From Sipunculus nudus (lineage: Eukaryota > Annelida > Sipuncula > Golfingiida > Sipunculidae), in contig CM049319.1 in NCBI GenBank assembly GCA_026874595.1, positions 1,127,501 to 1,191,500 of the forward strand: DNA of 64,000 bases, in the 5' to 3' direction. The translations under genes were made by a program, and so were the position numbers. The first letter of the stretch is position 1; every line of letters begins with the position of its first letter. Below the pieces are notes generated by a model that was not told where the DNA came from, searched no databases, and saw only the letters and a program-made list of their open reading frames with translations. Below are positions 11,065 through 23,970 of the stretch, piece after piece.

Positions 11065-13658
11065 TACCTGAGACCAAAAGCTTAGGTGAGTAGTTCAAAA
11101 GATGATCAGTTCAGAGGTGAGGGGACACGACATATGTATAAATGGCTTATCTGATGGGTCGAAGGTAGTGAATATTCATAGGGCTACCGAGCATTTTTTG
11201 TATTGTTCACGTATTGTTATTCTTGCATTTTATGAATATTCAGTACCTATCAGCAGGGTCGGGTATAAATGGGCAGGTAAGGAACGGTCAAGCACATTCT
11301 CGGAACGGATCTCCAGTGTAAAGCCGGGTGCTCACTCCCCGATTTTATCAAGCGACATTTTCGGGGGATTGTTTTGGCAGATTTTCTCAAAATTGGCTGT
11401 AAATCGGCTCGGTTTTGTTGACCGATTTTCGGTGTCACATTTACCGACGCGCGTGTTCCCACCTCTCGATTATCGCCGAAGAAGTGTGTCTCATCATTGC
11501 GATCTGATACTGAGCTTTCTAGGAGAAAAATCAAAAGGATATATTATTTCGCTTTGGTGCTTGTCCAAAGAAATATGCTATGTCGGAAGAGTGTCTTTTA
11601 GGTTAACCTTGGCTTGGGAGAAGAGAGGAACTAGGGGCATATTAACAATACACTTGTATGCGAACTGAAACAGGAGGATGAACCGTCCTTCATCAATTTA
11701 ATTGTTTTCTCCGCAAATCTCAGGAGATGGTCCAGGATTTAGGAAAAGAGGGGTCCAACCCAGGAGGACTGATAACAAAACCTGAAGAAAAGTCCCCAAG
11801 TCCGGAAAATGTCCGAAAGGATTGGTCTTTAACCCTTAAAACGATAGCGGCGGCTGATCTGCAGAATTTGGTAAAACCTAACATCCAGCATCAGGATACT
11901 ATACATTCAGAAGGGCTATTTCACCAGACACGAACTCTTATTTAAAAAATTACATTCTACTTGCATGTTAATGTGATTTCTAGGATTGCCTGTTTCTAGA
12001 AATTCTCAGAAGTATTATGTATTCTCCTATCCTGTATAAACCAACCAACACTTTATCATCCTTTTTCATTTGACTGCTACACACAACAAACGCCAACAGC
12101 ATTTTTTTTTGCATGGGTGCTGACGTCACACCATATGCATACCAAAGCGCCGGAACGACGACATATACAAAAGTACAAAAAGCATGTGTCACTAAAGGCT
12201 ACCTTATGAATGTCCTCACAGGAACTGATCTGGACAAGGAATTTCACAGACCTCAAAATGCATTGCATGGCCTTAACCCGAGATCTGACACTGGGGGTTC
12301 CCATTCGTTAACATCCTGACAAAAACAATAAAAAACCCAGTTAGAAAAATAGTCACAGTCCTCTTGTGACACCGTCCACCATAGAATAGAATAATGGTTG
12401 TTTCTTCGGCTCTAGTGTTTTCAAAGAGGAAATATTTACACGAGCTAAGGGTCCTTGGGGTCGTATATAACTCTAATAGTGTGTTTAAATGTAAATTAAC
12501 ATACCTGAAAATTAAGACGTGAACAAAATGTAAATATACTTTCAGTATAATTTTACTAAGATAGTAACCTTTTGACATTCTTTTAATACATACCGCAAGA
12601 TTTGAGTTCATGGTCTTGGAATATTTGGCCCGGACTGGGGATTATATACACATGATTGGCCTCGAATCGACCATATCGGCCGCCAGCGACCATGCGGGCA
12701 ACCATTTCGGCTGCAACCCCGACTATGCTACTGCTAGGCCCCGACTCTGGCAAGTCAACCATTTCGGCCGCCGGGCTACCTCATTACTAGCCGCCGTCCT
12801 TCTGGGCTACCTAATTTTCAAACATACACGGCTACATATTAAGTGCTAGCTGATTAAACCTTTAATGTGTAAAACGCTAGTAACCTCAAACAAAAAATCA
12901 ATAAACAAATAAAACTTTATACACTTTTTTATTACACATTTTCGTACAATGAGTGAATTAAAGAAATAACATGTTATGTTTTTATTTAATTCAAACGAAA
13001 TCTAAATATACTGCAAGAAATCTAATTATAAATCATAACTATATTTACAGAGGTCACAAAAGTAAAATTTCTATCCCGAAATATGTACATCTATGTTTTA
13101 CAACTATAAATAAAACTATAAACATCTTGCTGACAAATAAAAAGGAAATTAAACAAGGAACCCATGGGTCACGTCGCTCAGCTGAATTTCGGAAAATATT
13201 AGCCAATGCAAAATATTCTTATATCTTTTTGGTTTTCATGTATATTAGCATTTGAAGAGCTAAGAGAAAATGGCCCTGCTAAAATGAAACTCTTTAAATT
13301 ATTGAATAATGGACATGAACTAAAGCATATGCACTCTGTAATAAATGAAACTTGTGGCCTGAAACCATTAAATGAGCACCAAGGGAAAAATGGTCCTATG
13401 GTTAGTGTTATATGAAATCTACATTCTTGAACATTTTTTATTTCTTAAAAAAAAAGAAATAAAAATTGTCCAAGTTTCAACAAAAAGAATTAATTTAACA
13501 TTGAAATTATAAGATTCATCTTGTTTAACACTCCTGAGTATTGTAGAGGGGGGGGGGGGGAGGACTCAGTGTATTTACTGCTGGTTGCTGAAAAAATGTG
13601 AAATTATAAGATTTATCTTGTTTATAGTACAGGTCTGTCAACAGATAAGTGGGTGTGT

Positions 13659-13707
<49 letters not shown>

Positions 13708-14151
13708 AAAATTTATTTATTCGGTTCGTATTCCCAGGTCATTGGTACATAAGTGACCGTAAGTTCTGACTATCCTTGAAGATATTCCTGGTTCCGGACC
13801 ATGTGCCGGATCTAAGCGAATATCTGGTAGATTCTTCACTGGGGCATTACCGAAATGCCTTAAACATTTCATGAGATTATGTTGTTGATTTTGTGAGTCT
13901 GTTGTAAACCAACACACAAAAACACGAGAACGGGAATGAACGAATACCCTGCTGGTGGAGTTATAGATAAACGCCCCCTTAGTACGACTCCCGATACACA
14001 CGTGTTTATTCCGAGTACTCTATTCCAAATGTGCTATGAAAATAAAAAGATGTCCACAACCTTTATTATATGAAAAAAGTGACATCCTTCCATTTCCCAT
14101 TTAATTATTGAAAGAACAAAAGGTAAAAAGGAGTAAGGTTTGGGTTTAGTG
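11065..14151. other. No gene assigned; simple repeats and a hairpin
   Basis: I recognise no exon. Noted elements are an A/T-rich hairpin at about 13,434-13,466 (12-bp arms of TTTTTATTTCTT type), two copies of AATTATAAGATTYATCTTGT about 98 bp apart (near 13,505 and 13,603), a G-run at about 13,549-13,560, and a (GA)n tract at about 13,663-13,707. Short open frames such as 11,102-11,668 show no family signature. Confidence 0.5.
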
Positions 14152-14163
14152 TTTTTTTTTTTT
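14152..14163 (-). other. LINE poly(A) tail
   Basis: Twelve T on the + strand, i.e. A12 on the minus strand, mark the probable 3' end of the retrotransposon, about 160 nt past its last coding codon. Confidence 0.6.
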
Positions 14164-14321
14164 CTGCACTCCACAAAATATACATCAAATGTACATATAA
14201 CACATTATACCAAAACAGAAACAATACATTATAAGAGTATTTTAGACACAACTGCTTTATGGACGATTCTAAGTTCATCAAATGACTGGGATACTAAAAC
14301 ATGTAAAACACTAACCCACCC

Positions 14322-15513
14322 CTAGCTTATCATTTCATGATTTTTTAAATACATTGACCATCGTTTTCTAAAACTTTCTAATTTCTTATTCTTTTCCGCT
14401 ACTTTGTATTCAATTCTTACATATTCATATAAAAAATTTCTAAATCCTTGTATGTTAGGCTTCTGATTTTTAATTCTACACTGGTCAATATATCTTTTAG
14501 CCTGGATTATAATTACATTATACATATCACTTTCATCAATAGACCCATAAAAAACAACTAACTTCTCTAATCTTAATTCTATTAGCTGGTCAGTACACCA
14601 AGTCTTCGAATCCATCCAAAATTTTTTAGTTAGTCTACATTCCCAAAATAAATGGTTAATTGTTTCTACCTCACCCTTACAAAACGTACAATAATCAAAA
14701 TCCTGAATTTTCCATTTCATAAGCCAATAATTGTTCACTAATATATTATTAAGAAATTTATATTGAAATATCTTCGATCTTGTATCATACAGTACTCTGT
14801 GAGAAAGTGTATAGATACTAGTGTAATCATCTGGTGTGTTTATTATATATTTTGATATCTTTGGCTTGGTGGGTTGTACAGAACATATCTTATTTCTTAA
14901 TACCTGGTAAATTTTATGTGATTTCAATTTATTCAATGGTACAACAGTTTCTTGAATTTTAACATGTAAACTATGTGCTATATAATCTTCAGATTCCTTA
15001 TCATCTTCAAACTCAAATTATATTAATTTGATCTGTAACTGCCTTGCATTGTTTCATTACTAATGTTATTAAAACATACCAGTCAATAAAATAAATGCTT
15101 CTTAACCCTTTGGATTTCCAGTATTCAAAAGACAGAACATGGTTCTGTACATCAAATAAATCTTGAACCTTTTGCATTCCCACTTTATAGAAATGTTCCC
15201 AATAGAATGTTTTCTTATTAAATACAAAGTGTTTATTATGCCATAGATATTGTTTTTTTAAATTTACCTCTGCATAATAGTCTAGCTTTAAAAAGTACCA
15301 GCTCTGCATCACCTCTCTGTAAAATTCATTTAATTTTTCTAAGGCTAATAACTTGGGTTTGTAGTTGCAGTTAAATAGTAAGTGAATATCACTACATATT
15401 TTCTTTAAGTTGTAAATCCATAATGCTTTCCAGGGGCCATTTTCACACTGAAAAAATATTTTGATCCAACCTATTCTGGAAGCCAAAAAAAAGTGACTGC
15501 AAATGTGGAACAT
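14322..15513 (-). pseudogene. LINE ORF2 C-terminal region with zinc-knuckle
   Basis: Two open segments, 15,513-15,013 and 14,936-14,322, continue the ORF2 protein past the RT. The second ends with a cysteine-histidine motif of the form CxxC-x8-H-x4-C (DYCTFCKGEV then INHLFWEC), the zinc motif typical of L1/Tx1 ORF2 C-termini, followed by a basic tail. The segments are separated by a frame change near 14,940-15,010. The protein would assist template binding in target-primed reverse transcription. It is not functional as it stands. Confidence 0.75.
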
Positions 15514-17095
15514 TCAGACCACCATTTTCTATTTCTTGCACTAGAACAGACCTTTTTATTTTCTCTTTTCCACAATTTCAACAGAGAAGAAAATATAATC
15601 TTATTTAGTCTATTTACATATTTCCCTGATATATTATTATTACTGAAATAATAATTAAATTTAGATATTATATATGTTTTTATCATTTGAATTTTCCCTT
15701 GCAATGTCAGATTTCTTTGTTGCCAAAACTGTAGAGTATTTTTTGTTTGTTTTAATTTATCTTCCAAATTCAGCTCTTCACACTGTTGTTTATCATATAA
15801 TATATACACTCCAAGAAGTTTGATTGGTTTATCAGGCCAGTGAATTCCAAATGGTTTTAATTTACTATTTTTAGATTTACCTATCCATAAACCTTCTGAT
15901 TTTTCTAGGTTTAATTTAAGCCCACTGAATTCTCCAAATGAGTTAACCTGTTTTAAAAAATTGCTGCCTGATGTCTTATCTGAAAGAATTGCAATTGTAT
16001 CATCAGCATATTGTAAAAGTTTACTTGTTCCTGCCCTATTCTAATTCCTTTAATGGCTGGATCATTCCTTATTCTGATAGCTAAAATTTCGATGGCTAAT
16101 ATAAAAAGATAGGGGGACATAGGGTCCTCTTGTAGGACTCCTCTTTCCACTTTAAAATAACCAGAGGTTGTGCCATAATTAATTATGCAGCTGCTTATAT
16201 CATTATATAAAAGCTTTATCCAACGTATAAAGGTCTCTGAAATTTTAATTTTTTTTAGTGTGGCTAGCATGAAAGTCCATTCTAAAGAATCAAAAGCTTT
16301 TTCCATGTCTAATGCAATAATGATACCGGGTATTCTTTTATCTTTCGTATATTCAAGCAAATCTTGAACAAACCTAATATTTTCACCGATAAATCGATTT
16401 TTCACATAACCAGTCTGATTAGAGTGTATTATTTTAGGTAGGAGCTTTGAAAGTCTAATAGAAAGTGTTTTAGCCAAAATTTTATAGTCTGTATTTAAAA
16501 GTGATATAGGTCGCCAGTTTTTTAATAAAGTACGGTCTTTATTTTTATCTAATAGAGTGATTACTGCTTGCCTCTGGGATGTGGAGAGTTTACCCTCCTC
16601 AAACGATTTATTAAAAGATCTGACTAATAAGGGACCAACTTGTGGCCAAAATTTCAAATAGAATTCGATAGGCAGACCATCATTTCCTGGGCTCTTATTA
16701 TTTTTAAATGATTTTACTGTATTATACAATTCCTCTGTTGTTAATGGTTCACACAAAAAGTTATTATCTTCTTGTGATAGAAATGGGGTATTTATATCTG
16801 ATAAATATTTTTCGATCTGTTCAAGTGACTTACTGTGATTTGATGAATACAATTTGCAATAAAATTCTTTTTCCAAACAAAGTATTTCATTTGGAATTAT
16901 AGTATATTCTCCATTATCCTTTCTTAGTTTTCTCACCCATTTTCTGACTGCATTATATTTTTCTAAATTATAAAAATATTTACTACTTTTTTCTCCTTTT
17001 TCAAACCAAGTGACTTTTGATCTCAAAATAAGTCCTTCTGTTTTATAATTATCTATCTCTTCCAGTTCTTCTTTTATTTTTTTGTATTTTTTCAA
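15471..17095 (-). pseudogene. LINE reverse transcriptase, frameshifted at the active site
   Basis: The 17,095-15,953 frame carries RT blocks in order: the NNKSPGNDGLPIEFY region, NWRPISLLNTDYKI, the first catalytic block with AFDSLEW, and RGVLQEDPMSPYLF. The invariant G of QGDP is E here (codons near 16,124-16,132). The next block, YADD (15,999-16,010), lies in a different frame, so a 1-nt indel sits just before the catalytic Asp pair. The protein then continues in the new frame to about 15,471 with a thumb region (KSEGLWIGKSKN, KPIKLLGVYI). The enzyme would have made cDNA by target-primed reverse transcription; this copy cannot. Confidence 0.85.
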
Positions 17096-17149
17096 TAATA
17101 CTTATTTCTGTCTCTGCATCTGAATTTACCAATTTAGTTTGGAGAATTT

Positions 17150-18133
17150 TCAATTCATCAAGTAAATCATCTTCTCGTGCTTTTGTAAATTTCTTTGCTT
17201 CTTTACCCTTTTTGACATATAAATCTCTGAGCTTATACTTAACATACTCCCATATCTTAATATTATTTGTGTTTCACAAGATTCATTTGACCATGTATGT
17301 ATAGATTCAACTATATGCTTAGTTATTTGGTCCTCACTAAGTAGAAACTTGTTTAGCTTCAAATAACCTTTACCCCTCTTTGTAGTATATAGAGGGTCTG
17401 TACATATAACTAATTTAATAAAAGAATGGTCAGACTTTATATATGGAAATAAATCAGCTTTTACGACATAATCTTGAAACTGTTTTGTAATTAGCCAATA
17501 GTCTAATCTAGATGATATATTTTCTTTTTTAGTTCTCCAAGTATATTCCTTTTTATATGGATTTCTTGTTCGCCAAATATCCAATAAATTATGCTGATCC
17601 ATCATATCATTTATAGCTTTCCTTACAGAGTCTTTTAGGCATAGAGCACCACCTCTCCTGTCCAACTTTACATTAAGAGCTACATTGAAATCGCTTCCAA
17701 TGAGAACTTCATCATTAAGTGTGACATATTCTTGCAAAATTTTGTTAAGATTCTTTAAAAAAGAAATTTGATTTGTGGTATAATTAGGAGCATAAACATT
17801 AATGATAATAAATTGAAGGTTTTCAATTGCCAATTTTATGACTAAAATTCTATCATCTATGGAACTGTGTAATAAGCTAACACTATCTACATGTAACTGC
17901 TGTCTTAAAAGTACTGCTGTTCCTCGACTATTTGTTGTCCCATGTGAATAGAATACCTGTCCACGCCACTCATTCCTCCAAATATTTTCTATATTTTGAC
18001 AACTATGAGTTTCTTGTAAAAGTAAAGCATCACAGTGTTCTTTTTTTGCCCACCTGAATACCGACCTTCTTTTTAATCTGTTTTTAAGTCCTCGGACATT
18101 TAAACTTAGGAACTTCAAAGTTGTGTCTGACAT
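17150..18133 (-). CDS. LINE endonuclease domain (APE-like)
   Basis: An open frame of 327 codons starts with a Met followed by the typical LNVRGL strand (about residue 10). It has LLQETH (about 40), NVYAPN (about 110), GSDFN (about 145, replacing the usual GGDFN-type motif), RLDYWLIT (about 210) and SDHS (about 235). These are the metal- and DNA-contact motifs of the exonuclease-endonuclease-phosphatase fold used by L1-type LINEs to nick target DNA. The frame stops at 17,150 and the RT resumes in another frame at 17,095, so endonuclease and RT are no longer one protein. The domain itself looks complete. Confidence 0.85.
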   Translation of the reverse strand: MSDTTLKFLSLNVRGLKNRLKRRSVFRWAKKEHCDALLLQETHSCQNIENIWRNEWRGQVFYSHGTTNSRGTAVLLRQQLHVDSVSLLHSSIDDRILVIKLAIENLQFIIINVYAPNYTTNQISFLKNLNKILQEYVTLNDEVLIGSDFNVALNVKLDRRGGALCLKDSVRKAINDMMDQHNLLDIWRTRNPYKKEYTWRTKKENISSRLDYWLITKQFQDYVVKADLFPYIKSDHSFIKLVICTDPLYTTKRGKGYLKLNKFLLSEDQITKHIVESIHTWSNESCETQIILRYGSMLSISSEIYMSKRVKKQRNLQKHEKMIYLMN

Positions 18134-18599
18134 TCAAGGTGTCTGTGTAACATGGTAAATACTATGTGGAGTGAAATTATGAAAAAGAATAAATAACACA
18201 AATCATAACCTAAACCTAAACTATCCAACCCCTCAGTGAGTGTTAACCTCACTAAACACAACAACATAATTACATTGGAGATCTGCTGCTCCCACATGGT
18301 TTTGCAAGTATGGGACCAGACAGCAGCTCCTTGGAGAACACAACCACACAGAAGCTTGTGTCCTCCAGAACAAGATAGTATCTTATGTCCTATCTGAAAT
18401 ATATATAGACTTGAAGTAAACCAATTACTAATTATAAGATACTCACTTGTTAACTGTCAATCACAATATCTAGCAGTGTAACAAAGATGAAAGAACCTTT
18501 ACACTACGACGATGGATTAGTTGTGACAGTTTGTGTGGTTTGACGACTATAAGATCACAGCGCTCTTTAATCCATTATTGCAACAAACTGATAAAATAT

Positions 18600-20080
18600 T
18601 TCACTCTTTCTTTAAATTTAAAATACTGGTACATGTATAGGATTGTTCAAATAGTTAAACTTAAATGTTAATAGTTAAATGACAAAGCCTTGTTACACAT
18701 ATCTTTGACGATCTGGTAGAGCTTTATGAAAATTGGCATATGTCTCCTATTTTAATATTTTACTGTCTTATGTAAAACTATCCGTGAGGTAGATTTTGAA
18801 ATATTCCACTCTTTATTTTGAAATATTCCACTCTTTCTTTAAATTTAAAATCCTCTTACAGGATTGTTCAAATAATTAAACTTAAGTGACAAAGTCATGG
18901 TACACATATCTTTGACAACCTAGCAGAACTTTATATACCTCATATTTTAATGTTTTACTGTGTTATGTAAAAATATCCTTGAGGTATCAATTGTATACTA
19001 AATGGTATCACCTTATACCAGGACTATGACTATGACAACATGACAGAAATACAAAGTATATTAAATAGTAAATGCATAATCTATCTCACTTCTCAGTGAT
19101 TTCCAAATGACATTGTAGAACAGCGATGTATGCCATTGATATCACAGTACACCAGTTCACAGTACACCAAATAATTAAACTTAAGTGACAAAACCTTGTC
19201 ACACATATCTTTGACATCCTAGCAGAAATTAATCTACCTCATATTTTAATGTTTTACTGTGTTATGTAAAAATATCCTTGAGGTATCAACTGTATACTAA
19301 ATGGTATCACCTTATACCAGGACTGTTACTATGACAACATGACAGAAATACAAAGTATATTTAATAGTAAAATGCGTAATCTATCTCACTTCTCAGAGAT
19401 TTCCAAACAACATTGTAGAACAGTGATGTATGCCATTGATATCACAGTATACCAGTTCACAGTACCCAAATAATTAAACTTAAGTGACAAAGCCTTGTCA
19501 CACATATCTTTGACAACCTGGCAGAACTTTATATACCTTATATTTTAATGTTTTACTGTGTTATGTAAAAATATCATAGAGGTATCCTTGTATATTAAAT
19601 GGTAACACCTTATACCAGGACTATTACTATGACAACATGACAGAAATACAAAGTATACTAAATAGTAAATGCATAATCTATCTCACTTCTCAGTGATTTC
19701 CAAACAACATTGTAGAACAGCGATGTATGCCATTGATATCAAAGTACACCAGTTCATGACTGTGACAACCTGATTGAAATACAAAGTTTTTAAATATGAA
19801 ATCATAGTCAATCTCAGTGATTAACTGTGATTTACTGATAACAATCCCACTTTAAAGTAAGCAATTAATATGGACAGAAATACAGAGTATATTAAATAAT
19901 GGATGCATAATCTATCTCACTTCTCAGTGTACAACATTGTACAACAGCGATGGTTGTATGCTAATGATATCACAGTACACCAGTACCATGACTGTTACAA
20001 CATGATTGACATACAAAGTGTATTAAATATGACTTCATTGTCAATCTCAATGATTTACTGACAACTATGACACTTAAAAG
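18600..20080. repeat. ~300-bp tandem repeats at the LINE 5' side
   Basis: Units beginning AATTAAACTTAAGTGACAAA recur at about 18,870, 19,171 and 19,469 (periods about 300 and 298), each carrying ATATCTTTGACAACCT, ACCTTATACCAGGACT and TGTATGCCATTGATATCA landmarks. A shorter related unit precedes them (from about 18,600) and two degraded, shorter units follow up to about 20,080. No coding potential is visible. Position and orientation suggest promoter-like leader monomers of the LINE; a satellite into which the LINE inserted is the alternative. Confidence 0.8.
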
Positions 20081-22089
20081 TGAGAAGAGAATACCTACTC
20101 TTGAAAACAATACTAGAATAGACCAATCAAAGCTTAATAGAGTACCGAAATATAGTCTCTTTAAGTAACACTAAATCTATACTTAAAATTTAAACATCAT
20201 ATAGATTGATATATCCAAAAGTGTCTATGAGACTAGACATTATGAACAGATAAAGACACTATGACTACTGTGTACTAATATTATAATTCAGCATTTGGAT
20301 TATTGTAATACTGTCGAAGTCTTTAAAATATTATACAAAAAAAGATTCAAGGACCAAGGATTGCTCGGTCAGAGAAGATGTGTACAACATCATATCCGTT
20401 ATATATAAGGCTGGTGTATTCAGGGATGTAGACATTTCCATACAGCTTTCTTAATATTTTTTATCTAAAGTCATAATGATAAGGAACAATGAGCAAATGG
20501 CAAATTATGTGTTCATTGTTTTATGTTGACAGTGGAATACATGATATAAATACCAAATGTCCCAGTGATGGTGGTTTTTATATTAATATCCTCAAAAGGA
20601 ATAAATATTTATACCATTCAGTTATAGAGGAGCTACAAGATGGAAACATCCTCGCCGAGATGAAGTTGTTTGTTTACAGAAAAAAAAATATTTTTAAATA
20701 CCAGATAAAGATTTTTTTTTTTTGCCATGTGCACATATTGCAGTCTAAAGACATCTTTAAATATACTTCGAAGATCTAGTCTACTCTGTCCGAGTTGTAA
20801 CTGATCCATTTAAACTGAATAAACTGCAAACTATCTTTTGACTGATAATTAAAGTGAAACATGGACATTAACTAAAAACCTTTATAGCAATATTAGGCTT
20901 CTAAATAATAATATCTTCAAAGATAAAATGCAGATGTTTAATAAAGTTCACCACTCAGTGATGTCATGTCCCAAGTTCTCTCCCGCTACAACCTCAAGTA
21001 CAACCCGGTTAACCAGTTGTTAACCCCAAGATCGCTTTCATAGAATAAAACAATATTTGATCAAAGTTCCTCATGGGGTCGCTTAATATATATTATTTAT
21101 TTTTGCACTGCAATTAAATCATTTCGACTGTCCTCACATACCTTTGAATTTCAGTTCGTATTTTTTTTTTTAAACATAGACATGTATCGAACACGCATTC
21201 CATGATGAGCGATAAAACAATCAATCAATACCAAGTCCGCTCTCTTTTACCCATGGGTCTTAACTGAGTCTCTAATACCGTAAATTACTGAGCTGTTATA
21301 TCTCTACTTCGTCAATAGAGGCCGCTCTAGCAGACTTTCGCGGGGTTTACTTGAAGTCGCCCTGGTCGTGTTGCCGAAAATAAATCCTTGGTTACCACAG
21401 AGGACAAGAGAATATAGGCCTGCAGAAATAATCCTGGGTGAAGACATGAAACGTCTGAAACGGTTTATTGTCTGATATCATTCCGTGAGACTCTCATCCG
21501 ACTTAACCGTTTGCTTCTTGTTTCCTTTAACGTTCTGTACTTGTCAATGCTATCACTCCAAATGTTTTGTCGCAGATCCAGAAAAAATCATCAAGGCGTA
21601 GGCGCGTGTTGTTCCATGTAGAGTATTAAACGTCGCATTTTAGTTTAGTGTTGCTCGATGGTCGGCCGACGTTAAGGTTTTCATTTGTTCCCATCGAATA
21701 AAAACGAATTTAAACCTCGCAGTTTGTGTGAATCCATATCATCAGTTTCCCCAGATACATCATCATGTAAGGTCACGCCTACTAACGGCGCTCATTGACA
21801 AAATATCATAGGGGAGAGAGACATGACAAAGGCCAACATATATATTCACATCTTATTTTAGGATAATGAGGGTTGCTTTGTTTTTTTTAAATGCCAAAAG
21901 CAGAAATATAATATACTTCAACAGTATTAATAATAATATTATTATTATAAAATGTATTTGATATAAAATAGTACGGATGGAACTCGTTTTATCTACTCGA
22001 TGATAACCTAAATAAATGTATACATCTTCTTGGATCATTAATAATACTTAAATATTTCATACTTTTATATACATGTTATATATTAATTG
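20081..22089. other. No gene assigned
   Basis: This is AT-rich sequence with scattered short open frames (for example 20,489-20,779 on +) that match no family I know. No repeat of note was seen. Confidence 0.5.
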
Positions 22090-23000
22090 AATATGGGCAG
22101 TCGCAAAGCGACTAGGTGGCACCACCAATCATTTGTACACGATAATGCCATCCTAGGTCTCAGGACATGCACAATTCCAAGCTGATACGTTAAACTACTC
22201 ATGAGTTAAATGCTTAAATACATAATTGTATATCTCGCCACCTGTTTTGTGTAAGAGTAAGCTAATCCCAGCTCAAATAAGTAAACAATTCTGAGAAATG
22301 TGTGATTTTCACCCAAATAAATGAACAGATGGACATCCTGCAAAACCATTGTAGGTGGCGGCACCAGTTTCGTATCCAAGATAAAGAATTCCAATTACTT
22401 TAGACATGCCAAATTACAGGCTTATACATTAAACGACTCCTGAGATAAATGCATGAATGTATGAATACGTGATTGACAGTGGCGCTACCTGTATTGTCTA
22501 CTTCAAAGCTATACTAGATGGATAAATATGTAAAATTTCAGGCTGATACGTCCATCTACTCCCGAGATGTATGTAATTTACACCCAGAACAGATTTATTG
22601 ATGGATGCTACGGAAAATCATTGGAACCACCAGGCATGTAAACTATATTAGGATATCAAAGATCTATAAACATGTAAAAATTAAAGCCGACACATTGGAC
22701 CACTCCTGAGATATGAGTGATTAACACCCAATCACATACAGTCATTGACACCACGGGAAAACGTCATGAGGTCTGTGCACGGGATAAGGCAATCCAAAAT
22801 CTATAAATATGCACAGTCGCAGCCCAATACATTGAACCACTCACTAGATTTGTATTTTTTTATTAAAAAGACATCTAGGTGGACACTACGCCAAAAGGAA
22901 AGTAGGTGGCACCACAAATCTTTGCAAGACCATTATCAATAATAATGCCGAGTTTCAGAGAGATTGGTCCAAGGGTCTCAGAGTTCTTCGTAGACGCACG
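22090..23000. repeat. Degenerate tandem repeat, ~120-145 bp period
   Basis: A motif of the form CARGCTGATACRTTRAACYACTC followed by NGAGAT recurs near 22,172, 22,410, 22,533, 22,678 and 22,813. A last diverged copy near 22,949 reads GAGATTGGTCCAAGGGTCTC. Most units also carry a second landmark, AGGTGGCACCACCAATC or a variant. The intervals of 238 (twice 119), 123, 145, 135 and about 132 show an old tandem array with indels. No protein is encoded across it. Confidence 0.7.
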
Positions 23001-23383
23001 CGGCGTCGGAGGAACCTACGTGGAAACTCTGTTTCGGTGGATACAAATAATAAGGTATAAATTAGAAGAGTCCCACTACTATTCACATAGAAAATTTGTA
23101 TTACTTTTTTCTAAAATGGCCCTCAGATGTCACCACCTGTTCAATACTAGTTATTATCCCAGCAGCAAAGGCCTAATACTTTAAACCTCTTCAGTCTCTT
23201 GAGTACATAATTTATCATGAATTATATACATCCTAGTGAAGGTGCTCTGACAGCATCCTATACCACAAGGTGTTCAGTGATATATCACGTTCATGTACAG
23301 TACCCAGATCACTACTGTGGAATGGGAATTTTTTCAAAAGAAAAAGTAATTTCGTACAACCACGATAATTGCCTGATTGAACA

Positions 23384-23437
23384 CACACGCAAACACACAC
23401 ACACACGCACACACACACACACATATATATATATATA
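23384..23437. repeat. (CA)n-(TA)n microsatellite
   Basis: A compound CA/TA simple repeat ends directly against the left terminus of the Ginger-type transposon. Confidence 0.95.
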
Positions 23438-23439
23438 AA

Positions 23440-23574
23440 TGTTACAGTAAATATGTGTAACTAGGGATTTCGCGAAATCCCTAAAACTTTCAGGGAATTC
23501 GTGAAATCACTGTTTCACCTAGGGATTTCATGAAATCGCTAAAACTTCTAGGGATTTCGTGTAATCCCTTAAAA
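23440..23574 (+). repeat. Ginger left TIR with subterminal palindromes
   Basis: It contains three to four copies of AGGGATTTCNTGAAATC-like palindromes spaced about 30-35 bp apart, mirrored at 27,376-27,513. Such repeats are probable transposase-binding sites (inference). Confidence 0.8.
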
Positions 23575-23659
23575 ATAGTACCTTTGTTTTTTACAATCTT
23601 ACTGAATGGATTTCAGGGAATTTGTGTAATAATATCTTGTCAGAGTCTAAGTTATCATT

Positions 23660-23970
23660 ATCATATTCATAACATTTCAGTATTTATATTTTACACAATC
23701 TTACTCATTTTCATGACATTTCAGTACCTTTATTTTACACAATCTTTCTCATATTCATATAACATTTCTGTATCTTTATTTTACATCATCTTGCGCATAT
23801 TCATAAAATTTCAGTACCTTTATTTTAGGCAATCTTACTCATATCCATAACATTTCAGTGACTTTATTTACACAGTCTTACTCATATCCATAACATTTCA
23901 GTGACTTTATTTACACAATCTTACTCATATCCATATCATTTCAGTACTTTCATTTTACATAATCTTACTG
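23660..23970. repeat. ~44-bp minisatellite inside the Ginger element
   Basis: About seven copies of a unit of the type ACATTTCAGTACCTTTATTT followed by TACACAATCTTACTCATATCCATA occur head to tail between the left TIR and the transposase gene, with a period near 44 bp and moderate divergence. Confidence 0.8.

Larger units (their letters stand above)
14152..20080 (-). mobile_element. Tx1/L1-like non-LTR retrotransposon (LINE), decayed
   Basis: Read on the minus strand the element has a tandem-repeat leader (about 20,080-18,600), an apurinic-type endonuclease (18,133-17,150), a reverse transcriptase (17,095-15,471), a C-terminal region with a CCHC-like zinc motif (15,513-14,322) and a 12-nt poly(A) (T12 at 14,152-14,163 on the + strand). 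That order matches ORF2 of the L1/Tx1 group. I found no ORF1 upstream of the endonuclease, so either it is lost or this copy is an ORF2-only rearrangement. Several frameshifts make it inactive. The right boundary is uncertain, since I could not find matching target-site duplications. Confidence 0.8.
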
